Source of the DNA: Anammoximicrobium sp964486845
GTDB lineage: Bacteria > Planctomycetota > Planctomycetia > Pirellulales > Pirellulaceae
Reading direction: 5' to 3'
DNA length: 64,000 bases
Assembly: GCA_964486845.1 (NCBI GenBank)
Contig: CAZAQY010000003.1
Coordinates: 1 to 64,000 of the forward strand
The notes below the pieces were generated by a model. That model made no database searches, was not told the origin of the DNA, and saw nothing but the letters and a program-made list of their open reading frames with translations. The position numbers and the translations under genes were made by a program. Below, piece after piece: positions 43,997 to 55,300 of the stretch (positions within the stretch are counted from its first letter, which is position 1; each line of letters begins with the position of its first letter).

Positions 43997-45415
43997 TCAC
44001 TCGAGAACGTGCAGCGAGTTTCGAGCGCGTCTGGAGTCAAGCAGGCCGTACTTTTTCATCTTCTTGTAGAGTCCGACTCGGCTGATTCCCAACGCTCGAG
44101 CCGTCGCCGTACGGTTTTGCCCATGCTCTTCCAACGCCCTGAGCAATAACTCTTGTTCGGTGCTGGCCACCTTCTCAGACAGTGTACTTCCGGCTCGCGA
44201 GAATCGCTTGGCGACAGGGCCATGCTCCGTGGCCTCCAGGATGGGCGGCGCCAAGTCGTTCGGCGTTAATTGGCCGTTGTGGCTGAACAACACAGCGCGG
44301 CCCACATGATTTTTGAGTTCCCGAATGTTGCCGGGCCAGTCGTAGAAACGAAGTCGTTGGAGGAACTCCGGATGGATGCGGCGGATGGTGATTCCGTGTT
44401 TGTCGCGGAATTCCTCGACGAACGCGAGCGTCAGAGGCACAATGTCGAACGGGCGGTCGCGCAACGGGGGCACCTTGAATTCCAGCACGCTCAAGCGGTA
44501 ATAGAGGTCGGGCCGGAACTGGTTGTTCTCGACGAGATTCTTGAGATCGACGTTGGAAGCGGCAATCAGCCTCGCATTGGTCTTTTGGGTTTCGTTGCAC
44601 CCCACGCGCTCAAACTCGCCCGTCTCGATGACTCGCAGCAACTTCATCTGTTGATTCTGATCCAGACAGTCGACCTCATCCAGCAGCAGGGTTCCCCGGT
44701 CTGCGACTTCGAATTTGCCCTCTTTGTTGCGGTCGGCTCCGGTAAACGCGCCCTTGACGTGCCCAAACAGTTCGCTCTCAATAAGTTCCGGCGGCAGGGC
44801 TCCGCACGCGAGGGCGTAGAATCGGCCTTGCGCTCGCGGCGAGAGATCATGAACCATCCGCGCCAGCGTCGTCTTGCCGGTGCCGGTCTCGCCCACCAAG
44901 AGAATGGTCACGTCGTGGACCGCAACGCGGGTGAGGTGTTCCAGGATCTGAAATACCTGCGGCGTGTAAGTGCGATAGGTGATGTGCGGCGTCTGCACCT
45001 GACGGCAGTCGGCCGTGGGCAGGGGCTTTGACCGCAGACTTGCCGCCAAATCCTGCCGAACCACACGGTCCAGTTGATCGCGATCGAACGGCAACCGAAG
45101 ATGCGCCCCAACCGTCGAATCTGCGAGATCCGCCCACTCGCACCGATAGCCATCGCAACCGATGGAAACCACTGGATTCTTCCGCCGATCCTGACGAACG
45201 AGGAAGTCCAGAAGTGACTTCGGATCCTCTTGATAGTGGTCGGGACGCAAATCCAGAAACACACATTGTCGACCGCTGCCTCGCAACCGTTGTTCCGCCG
45301 CGAAGTAGCTGTTCACGTAATCGGCCTCGCAGCCGAAGTCTTGTCGCAGGTAACCTTGCAGCTTCTGTGCCAGCACGGAATCGCGACTGACGACTAGAGC
45401 CTTGTCGCTCAACAC
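43997..45415 (-). CDS. Sigma-54 enhancer-binding protein with degenerate receiver
   Basis: About 472 aa. GTG 45415 is preferred because GAGGGG lies about 7 bases upstream; ATG 45430 lacks one. The N-terminal domain (1-115) looks like a receiver but has lost the acidic pair (VVSRDS instead of a DD pair) and the usual Lys (RLPFD). The AAA+ domain has Walker A GETGTGKT, the sigma-54 contact loop GAFTGA, Walker B TLLLDEV and FRPDLYYRLSV near the arginine finger. A Fis-type helix-turn-helix (TATARALGISRVGLYKKMKK) ends it. It should activate sigma-54 promoters, perhaps those of the pilin-like genes that follow. The 100-N gap begins 90 bases upstream. Confidence 0.88.
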   Translation of the reverse strand: MLSDKALVVSRDSVLAQKLQGYLRQDFGCEADYVNSYFAAEQRLRGSGRQCVFLDLRPDHYQEDPKSLLDFLVRQDRRKNPVVSIGCDGYRCEWADLADSTVGAHLRLPFDRDQLDRVVRQDLAASLRSKPLPTADCRQVQTPHITYRTYTPQVFQILEHLTRVAVHDVTILLVGETGTGKTTLARMVHDLSPRAQGRFYALACGALPPELIESELFGHVKGAFTGADRNKEGKFEVADRGTLLLDEVDCLDQNQQMKLLRVIETGEFERVGCNETQKTNARLIAASNVDLKNLVENNQFRPDLYYRLSVLEFKVPPLRDRPFDIVPLTLAFVEEFRDKHGITIRRIHPEFLQRLRFYDWPGNIRELKNHVGRAVLFSHNGQLTPNDLAPPILEATEHGPVAKRFSRAGSTLSEKVASTEQELLLRALEEHGQNRTATARALGISRVGLYKKMKKYGLLDSRRARNSLHVLE

Positions 45416-45505
45416 GGAGCCCCTCGCCATCGCATCGGGTGGGAAATCAGCCGAAATCCCGGTCACTTCAGGAGTCACGTTGAACCCTTCGTCCCCAATA
45501 GTCAA

Positions 45506-45605
45506 NNNNNNNNNNNNNNNNNNNNNNNNNNNNNNNNNNNNNNNNNNNNNNNNNNNNNNNNNNNNNNNNNNNNNNNNNNNNNNNNNNNNNNNNNNNNNNN
45601 NNNNN
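45506..45605. other. Assembly gap (100 Ns)
   Basis: Exactly 100 Ns, the usual placeholder for a scaffold gap of unknown size. The sequences on each side may not be truly adjacent. The promoter of the activator gene may be lost here. Confidence 0.95.
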
Positions 45606-46380
45606 CCCGCACAAAAAACAGCGCAACCTCTTTCCAGAAAGAGCCTTTGCTTTGTTTGGGCTAGATCTAATCGCTGCCCGCTATCGGGCGGAAAACCTTG
45701 CATCGCATCAGCCGCCCGCAGGAACGTTCCATAGGATTCCGCGTGGACGACTCAGTTAATAATTACCCAGATTACCCAAACATCCCAGAATTGCAATAGC
45801 TAATCTCGCGAAACAATAAGGACGAAATGTTTGCGCAGACGGGTGGCAGATGATGTCACCAATACTTCACGCCAGTCGCCACGCGATCGCACCCCCAGTT
45901 AGGATGGCATTACCTGGGTCGTCTCGCTCTCGTGTGGAGGCATCGTTTGTTGCGAAATTGCCCCCCCGAATGTTGGTGTTTGATGATGTGTGCCGATCGA
46001 AAGAGCCGGTCGGATGCCTTCGCGGGGGAACTTTTCGGGGACAGAAGTCATCATTTAGTGCGGCTTGGTGCGGCTTTCTTGTGCTGTGGTGCGTTTTGCG
46101 ATTGTCCCACACGGTACAGCGGTGATGACTGAGTTGCACCGGAAACGCCTGACAGGCGGCAGATTTGGAGAGACACACCATTTTCTTGTGCTGACCACCG
46201 TAACAATTATAATCGTTGAAAAATGCTGATCTGATTCAGCTTGCGCTGATTTTGCGTTGCGGCTAAGTTGCACTGAGCTAGTTTAGATTACGATACCGAT
46301 AGTCTCACTTATGGTTGCGAGGCATGGGGATTTTGCGCAATCAGGGTAAGCTTAGTCGCCTGTACCTGAAGGGCTGATTT
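45606..46380. other. Upstream region of the giant gene
   Basis: 775 bp without a supportable gene, less GC-rich than the flanks. It should hold the promoter of the giant gene. I tested several GG/GC pairs as sigma-54 sites and none has the 10-bp spacing. No hairpin terminator was seen. Confidence 0.5.
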
Positions 46381-49300
46381 ATGGCCAACCGAACCTTTGG
46401 TGGATCTTCTCGCGGTTCCTGGAAGCAGGGTGAACAGACTCGAACCAAGCGCAAGCGAGCCGCCAAGCGTGGACTCCTGCTTGAGAAGTTGGAAGAACGC
46501 ACGCTCTTGACCGTGGTGGGGCCGAGGTTGTCCGGCATCCAGCCCACGGACGGTGAACTGTTGCCGCTGGACGGGAGCGGCATCCGCAACATCGCTCCAC
46601 GCGATTTGACGTTCCGCTTCGACGAGAATCAGCAGATCGATCCCAATACGCTGGGAGGTATTCGGATCATTCGCAGTGGTTTGGACGGGGACTTCTCGAA
46701 CGGCTTCGTCGAGGTCACGCCGGGCTATATCGGCGTTGGCGAGGCCCCCGACCTGAACCAGGTGATCGTGCGTTTCCAGGAGAACCTGCCGGATGACCTG
46801 TACCGCATCGAGTTGTATGGAATCGACGACACGCTACAGCAGATCTCGGCGCTGAGAAACACGCGCGGCGAGGCGTTCGGGGACCTGACGGATGATGGGG
46901 TGGACAACGGGACGAATCTTGTGGTCGGCTTCAAATTGGAGTTGGCCCCGCAAGTACTGGCGGTCGTTCCGCAACCCCTTATGCGAGTTCCCGACCCGGC
47001 GAATCCGGCCAACTCGATCCTGCAACAGGCGCGGGACCAAATCGTAGTCTACTTCAACGACGACGACTTGTTCGTCGAGGACGACGCCACAGGGAAGCCG
47101 ACGCAACGCTCGGCGGAGAATCCCAGTTTCTATCGCTTGATCTACACGTGGGATACGGTCGAAAACACGGACGATATCACCTTTTTCCCAGCCGCCGTAG
47201 ATTACAATCCTGCCACGGACTCGGCCACGCTGACCTTTGCCGGCGACCTGGACACGCTGCCAATCCCGGCGGGACATCCCAACGCGGGCAATCCGATCGG
47301 TCCCGGCACGTGGCGCTTGCGCGTGGGCACGGATGAAGCGTTGCCGCTGCCGCCCCTCACTCGGCAACCCACGATCCAGAGCACGACCGATTTTGGGACC
47401 GGCGGAGCCGTTTCTGTTTCCTTCAACGCGACGGGCGACTTTGGCAAGGCCGTCGCGCTGTCCTTCTCGGAAGCCTCCCTGGGAATTGGCGTGGGGCCCG
47501 AGATTGCCGTTGCCGGAAATGCCATTCAAGTTGTCCTGAACACGGACGGAAGCGGGACGACGGCAGACGCGTTGGCCGCCGCGCTGAATGCGGACCCGGC
47601 CGCACGCAAGTTGATCGCTACGTCGGTCAGGGGCGTGGGGACGACCCCCGTCATCGGCAGCGGCGTCCGCTCGCTGCGCGTCGTGGGGCTGGGATCAAGT
47701 TTTGACACGGCTTACGACTTGGGCCAACTCGGCACCCAGAGTCTGCTCATCCCTTCGACGATCGATCCGCAGCCCTTCGCCTTGGACTTGCCGGGCGGAC
47801 ACGACGAACCGGGGCATCGCGACATTCCCACGGAGGTGGGCAGTGGTTTCGAGCAGCACATCAATCCCAACTTCGGTGCGGACGTTCAGGACGGCGTGAC
47901 GACCATCCCGTACAACTTCCGCCAAGTGTACGGTTACGACGCCCAGGGCAACGCCCTGTCGAACCTGATCACCGAGAAGCAGAAAACGCGGGTCCGCGAA
48001 GCGGTTGAAACATGGGCCAAGTACATCGGCGTGCAGTTCCTGGAGACTGCCGGCCAAGGTCTGACCTTCGTCACGGGCGATCCCCGTGCGCTCGACCCCA
48101 ATGACCCCAACGTGCTGAATCACGCGTTGAACGTGGCGGCGGGGGACGATTATGACTTCATCGTCCGCATCGACCCGACCTACGCCAACGGGATGATCAT
48201 CCTCGACAGCGCTCGGCAGTGGAACAGCGACTTTGGCGGTGACTGGTTCCAGCGAGTGATGGTGGGGCTGGGCGCCATGCTGGGGCTACAGCGAGCCAAC
48301 GATTTGCCCGTTACCAACCTGATGGCGTTCGATTCGGCCGAGCCGTTCGTCAACTTCTCCGGCGATGGTTTTGGCAGCGCAGCGACGAGTTTTTTTGGCA
48401 GCCGCCCCTCGGAGCCCGTGTTCCCCGGCAATGCGGACATCATTCACGGCCAGTACATTCACCGGCCGGACAGTAACGACATCGACCTCTACCGCTTCAC
48501 GATCGACTTGAACGACCAGCAGTTGGATGAGAAGAAAAAGGGGGTGTTCACGGCGGAATCGTTTGCCGAGCGGCTGGCGAATTCCAGCGAGCTGGACACG
48601 GTGCTGTCGTTGTACCGCGAGGTCGCGATCCGCGACGAGAACGGCGCGGTGATCGGCTACGAGCGGGAGTTGATTTCCCGCAACGACAACTACTACAGTT
48701 CTGACTCGTACATCAGCCTGGAACTCGCCAGCGGCACGTACTACCTTGCCGTGACGGCCAGCGGCAACACGGACTTCGATCCCGTGATCGAGGACACCGG
48801 ATACGGGGGCACCACGCAAGGCAAGTACGAACTGCGTTTGAACTTCCGCTCGCAGGTCGACGACGATAACACCATCAGCGATCTCGATCGCAGCGACGAG
48901 AACCGGCCGGGAACGCGACTGGACGGCGACGCCGACGGCGTGCCGGGCGGCGTGTTCAATTTCTGGTTCCAGACTCGGCCGCTGGATCGCGTGCTCCGCG
49001 TGACCGGCGACGGGAACACGTATGTCGACGGGCAGACGGTGACGATCGAGGACGCCTTTGGCAACGTGCGGCGGTTCGAGTTCGACAGGAACGGCAGCCT
49101 GCTCAATCCGTCAGCGACGCGGATCCCCTTCACCACCGGGATCGTTCCCACGACCGCCATCGATATGGCCAACCAGCTGTACAACGCGATCAACAGCTCG
49201 GGCCTGGCCGTTACGGCCACGCAAAACGGGACCGCGATCACGCTGAAGGAGGAGCGAGTCACGCTGTTGAGCAGCACGACGGTGGGGGTCGAACTGGCGG

Positions 49301-52300
49301 GCAAGACGATCTTTGTGGACAAGACATCGGGGACCAACCTCCGCGGCACGCTGGCAAAGCCTTTTGACAGTATTGCCACGGCCTTTGGCGCCGCGGCGCC
49401 GGGGGACATCGTGCGGATCGTGGGCAACGGCGGCTTTGACGGCGATCGGGCGACGTTGGGCGACAATTTCGCTTACGAAATCGGGTTTGGGGCGTCCGGC
49501 GGCCCAGCCACCCTCCCAGACGGTTCTTCCATGTCGGTGCCCCACGGCGTCACGGCGATGATCGACGCCGGAGCCGTGTTCAAATTGCGGCGGGCCCGGA
49601 TCGGCGTCGGCAGCTCGTCGGCCAGCGTAGATCGCAGCGGCGGCGCTTTGCAGGTCTTGGGGACGCCGCGCGAAAGCGTGTACTTCACGTCCTGGCTGGA
49701 CGAATCCATGGGGCGCGATACCTATCCTCCCACCACGACGCCCTCGTCCGGCGACTGGGGCGGGATCTTGTTCAAGGCCGATTTGGACAACGCCGACGCG
49801 CGATTTAATTACGAACGCGAAGGCATCTTTCTGAACTACATCAGTCACGCCGACATCCGCTACGGCGGCGGGCAGGTGCGGATCGACACGGTCGACCAGG
49901 TCGTCAATCCGATCCAGATGATCGACATGCGGCCGACGATCGCGTTCAACCGGATCACGTACAGTGCCGACGCCGCGATGTCGGCGGATCCGGACAGTTT
50001 CGAGGAGACCAACTTCCTTGCGCCGGCATACCAGCTGGTCAATCAGTTCACCCCCGACTACGAACGGATCGGGCCGGAGATCCACGGGAATGTCCTGCTG
50101 CAGAACTCGATCAACGGCCTGTTCGTGCGGATCGATACGCCCGCCGGCACGGAATTGCGGTCACTTACCGTGTCGGCCCGCTTCGATGACACCGACATCG
50201 TCCACGTCCTGGCGGAGAACCTGAAAATCCAGGGCAAGGCCGGTGGCGCCCTGTTGGAGCAATCGCGTCCGCCGGTCGATCTGGTGACCCTGGCGGCCCG
50301 CGTCGGCGGAAGTCTGACGGCGGGCAGCTACACCTACAAGCTGGTGTTCGTGGACGAAAACGGGTTCGAAGGCCGTCCCTCAGAGGCGACGGCGTCCGTG
50401 ACGCTGACCTCCGGCAACGGCACCGTGCAGCTCAACAGTCTCCCCCCGGTCAGCGGGAACTTCGTATCCCGCCGGCTGTATCGCAGCCAATCCGGCGGCG
50501 CCGGCCCCTACAACCTGATTGCCCAGTTGGACGCGACCCACACCACGTACACCGATCGCGGCGTGGTGCCGCCGTCATTGACGCTAAGCCTGTTAAACGG
50601 CGATCCGCCTTCGGTACGTTCCGTCAGCCTGGTCCAGCAGGAGGTCGCACCGGCGCTGCCGGGCCTTGCGCCGGGCAGTTATACCTACCGGGTCGTGAAC
50701 GTGGACGATGCCACGGGAGAGACCAGCCCCGCGTCCGACGCCACCGTCGCGGTGACGGTCACCGCGCCGTCCGCCCCATTGAACGTCCGCGTGGTCGCCC
50801 TGGCGGGACTTCCGGCCGCGGAGGCCGGGCACACGCAACGCATCTATCGCAGTTCCGTCGGCGGCGGCGGGACATATGTGCTGGTCGGCGAAATCCCATC
50901 GGGGGTGACCGTCTTCACCGACGGCGGAACCGACTTTGTGGACGCCGACGGGGAACTCGTCACGTTGGATCTGCGGTTGACCGGCGTCGTGCGTGCTCGT
51001 CCCGACGGACGCTTGAAGATCGATCCGGGCACCGTGGTCAAGCTGGAAGGAGCACGGATCGAAATCACCTTTGGCGCGCAGTTGATTGCCGAGGGCCTGG
51101 ACGGCAAGGAAGTGATCTTCACGTCGAAGCTGGACGACAGGTACGGAGCCGGCGGGACCTTCGATACGAACAAGGACGACGGCCCCAACGAGGCCCGTCC
51201 CTCGGCCGGCGATTGGGGCGGCATCTATGCGGGCTACCTGAGCCACTTGAGCCTGGATCACGCCTACATCGCTTTCGGCGGCGGCAACGACAACAAAATC
51301 GAGGGCACCTTCAAGGGCTTCAACGTCATCGAGGTCCATCAGGCGGAAGCGCGGATCGCCAACAGCGTGATCGAATACAATGCCCCCGGCACCGGCGGCC
51401 AGGGATCGGCATACCGCTACGGACGGGGCATTAACGACGGGGCCACGATGTTTATCCGCGGCGCCCGACCGGTGATTATCAACAACGTCATCCGCAACAA
51501 CCAAGACGTGGCCGTCAGTATCAACCTCGATTCGTTCACGGGCGAGCTGGTCTCCGATCCCGGACGCACCACGGGCGCGATCGACCGGTTGACGCTGTAC
51601 CAGGACAACCGGGGCCCCCTGGTCCGCGGCAACCGCCTGGCCAACAATGGCAACCAATATGACAGCAACGGCAATCTGATCCCCGACAACAACGGCAACG
51701 TGCTGGCCAGTTGGGTGGGCACCAACGGAATGGAAATCCGCACCGCGGCCATCTCGAACAACGGTACGGCGGTGGACACCACGGACGACTACCTGCGCAC
51801 CGTCGGGATCACCCTCTCGACCGAGAGTGTGTGGGATGACACGGACATTGTGCACATCTTGTACGACGAGGTGCGGGTTTCCAACCTGCACGTTTACGGC
51901 GGCTTGCGGCTGCGAAGCAGCCCGAACGAGAGCCTGGTCGTCAAGATGTACGGTGTCGGCGCCGTGAACGATACCTACAACCAGAATCCGACCCTCGGTG
52001 CGGGATTCACGGCCACGGGACAGTTGCTGGAGACGGAAGACCGCATTGGCGGCTCCGTCTACGTGCTGGGACAGCCCGGCTTCCCCGTGGTGCTAACGTC
52101 CATCCACGACGACACGGTCGGCGCCGGTGTCCAGCCCGACGGAAGGGCCCAGACGGACACGAACAACAACGGCATTCGCAGCACGCCCCAGGCCGGCGAC
52201 TGGCGCAGCCTGCGGTTGGACCAGAACAGCAACGACCGCAACGTGGAAATCGTCCTGGAACTGGAGGCGCCCGAGGCCACGGCGCCCGGCTTGAACGGGA

Positions 52301-55300
52301 TTCCGGCACGGGCCCAGTTCTTGGGCGCCTTGGCCCCCGGCGAGTACGGCGGCGATGACAACCTGAGGCTGGGTTTCGAAATTGACGGCTTCCTCAACGC
52401 CCGCAACGATATCGACTATTATAGCTTTACGGCCGCGGCGGGGACGGAGATCTGGTTCGATGTGGACCGCTCCCGCTACGGCCTGGACACCGTGGTGGAA
52501 CTGCTGGACGCCAACGGCGTGGTGATCGCCCGGTCGGACAACTCGCAGGACGAGACGGGCGATCGCGGCCTGCTGTACCAGACCGATGCGATCCCCAGCG
52601 GCGATGTCAATCCTCTGCAGAAGCTGAACGACAGCTATCAGCCGCACCACGCGTCCGGGCTTCCGAAGGACATTTGGGGGACCAATCCACTGGACGCCGG
52701 CATGCGCGTGGTGTTGCCGGGCGCTCAGGGCGAACGCAGTCCGTACCTGTTCCGCATTCGCAGCAGTAACCTGGCTGCCGGCGACGACGCGGCCCAGTTG
52801 CAGGACCCGAATCGGATCGGCGGCGGTTTGACCAGCGGCGTGTACCGTTTCCAGGTGCGGATGCGCGAGTTGGACGAAGTGCCCGGTTCGACCGTCCGCT
52901 ACGCCGACATCCGCTACGCCCAAAACGGGGTGGAGCTGATCGGTCTGCCGGGTCACTCGCCTCTGCTGGGCGAGGCGGCGGAAGACGAAGGCGTCGACGC
53001 GGCGGCCGCGAGCAACAACTCCTTTGGCATCGCCCCCGGCACGCCCGGCAGCCGCCCGCAGGAATTGGGGAACCTATTTCAATCGGACCAGGCCACCCTG
53101 TCCGTGGCAGGCTCGTTGTCCAGCAGCTTGGACGTCGACTTCTACACGTTCGACGTGCGATACGATGCGATTTCAAATCCGTCCGCGGCCCACGGTTCGC
53201 TGGTGTTGGATCTGGACTATGCGGACGGCCTCAACCGGGCGAATACGACCGTCACGGTCTTCAATTCTTCCGGTGTGCCGATTCTGATCGCTCGCGACTC
53301 GAACATCGCCGAAGACCGGCCCGCCCCGGTCGTCGATCCTTTGGACCAGTCCGGCATGTACGATCTGTCCCGCGGCACGGTCGGCGAGTTCGATCCGTTC
53401 CTGGGACCGGTGGAACTGCCGCAGGGCCGTTACTACGTGGCGGTGACCTCAGATCGCATGCTGCCCAGCGTGCTCAACGATCGGCTGAACAACCCGGAAG
53501 TCCGTTTGGAGCCGGTCAACTCGGTGATCCGCATCGCGGAGGACCGGATCGGCAGTTACGGGGGCTCCACGGCTGTGTCGCCGGTGGTCCCGGTGCTGCT
53601 GGATCCGACGTTCGACGGCACGACGCTGTCCCCGACGAACCTGTGGCACGTTTCCAATTTGGAAGCGACCACGAGCGGGCACGGCCTGACCGCCGCGTTC
53701 GACGGCAGCCGCGTGAATGCTCCCTCCGCGGGACGAGTCACCGAGCAGGAACCCAACGATACGCTGCCGTCGGCCCAGAGTCTGGAGGGCTACATCTGGA
53801 GCCTGAATTCTCACCCGGACATCGGGGACGCCTTCGGCAATACCTCGACGGTCTACCCGCACTTGACGATTACCGCGACCGGCAATGAAAGCTTCGACTA
53901 CTACTCGTTTGTCGTCAGCAGCACGCCGGCGAGGGGCATCTTCGACATCGACTACGGCGCGACCGGCAGTCCGCTGACCGACTTGGATTCCCAAATCTTC
54001 CTGTATGACTCGGCCGGAAATCTCCTGGATTCGAACAACGACGCCGCCGTAGCTTTGGGCGCTGGGGGCAGTACGAGCACTTTGGACTCCTTCCTGGCGT
54101 ACACGTTCGACAGGCCAGGAACCTACATTATCGGCGTCGCGGCCTCCCCGTCGAACGGAATGCCGGGCGGCATCGTTGGCACGCCGGTGGGCGCCGGCGA
54201 CACGTACACCCTGCAGGTCTCAATCGAGAATCACGCGGCGGTGACGACGGCGGCTCAAGGCGGCTCCACGTTCTACTTCGGCCGCGAGGCGACGGGCAGT
54301 TACGGCCTGGGCGGCGGAAGCGTCGCGAACGGCAGCCTGGTTTCCAACGCCTTCAGCCTCAAGAACTTCTCCGCCCAGGATTTGCCGGTCCTGTACTTCA
54401 ACTACCGCCTGAATGCGGACACGGGCGACTACTTCCGCGCCTACGTCCAGCGCCGAGGCGGGACGGAACAGCTCGTCGCGTCCAGCAATCCCGTGGACGT
54501 GACGGGCGCCGTGATCGAGCTGACCAACGACGACGTCTGGCGGCAGGCCCGCGTCAGTTTGGCGACGTTTGCGGGCCAGGACTTGCTGAAGCTGCGCTTC
54601 GAGTTCCGCGCCGCCGACGCCACCGTGCCAGCTTGGCTCACGGGCGTCCACATCGATGACGTGATCATCGGTTTTGCCGAACGCGGGGAGATGATTACCG
54701 AGGCCCCGGCAAATGCAACGTTTGGCTCCAGGCCCAACTACAACACCACCGGCCGCGTGCTGACCGGTCAGTACCAATTGGAGATGCGCCGCGCGACGGA
54801 TTATGGGACGTCCGTCGAGGCCCGCCTGGGCTTTGGTTCTTTCACGGTGCCGGCGCTGATCCTGAACGAGGCTTACGACACCAACGATCGCCAGGCCCAG
54901 CAGATGACGATTGTTGTGCCCGCCGGATCTTCCCTGGGCGATGGCCAGACCTTCCGGCTGGGCGACGGATCCGGCGACCTGACCTTCGAGTTCGACCTGG
55001 TGACGGACGGCGTGATCCAACCGGGGAACGTGCGCGTGCCGTTCCGCGCAACGGATGCGGACTACGTGGTGGCCGCCGCCATTCGGGACGCGATCAACAG
55101 CTCGTCGGTGCAAAGCCAGTTGGACTTGCAGGCCGCGCTCTCGGACGGCGCCAAGCAGGGGAGCGGCGGCCGGAGCAACCGGATCGATCTGTTCGGCAAC
55201 GCGGTCGGGGACGACTTCGCGATCCAGCCCGCCAGCAGGGTGTTGCGCGTCGAAAAGTCGGGAGCCACCAATGCCACCGTTTTCGGAAACCTGCTGCGGG

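Noticed and set aside
46100..46380. Sigma-54 promoter before the giant gene
   Set aside because: Candidate GG/GC pairs (for example in AGGCATGGGGATTTTGCG) have 12- or 13-bp spacing, not 10.
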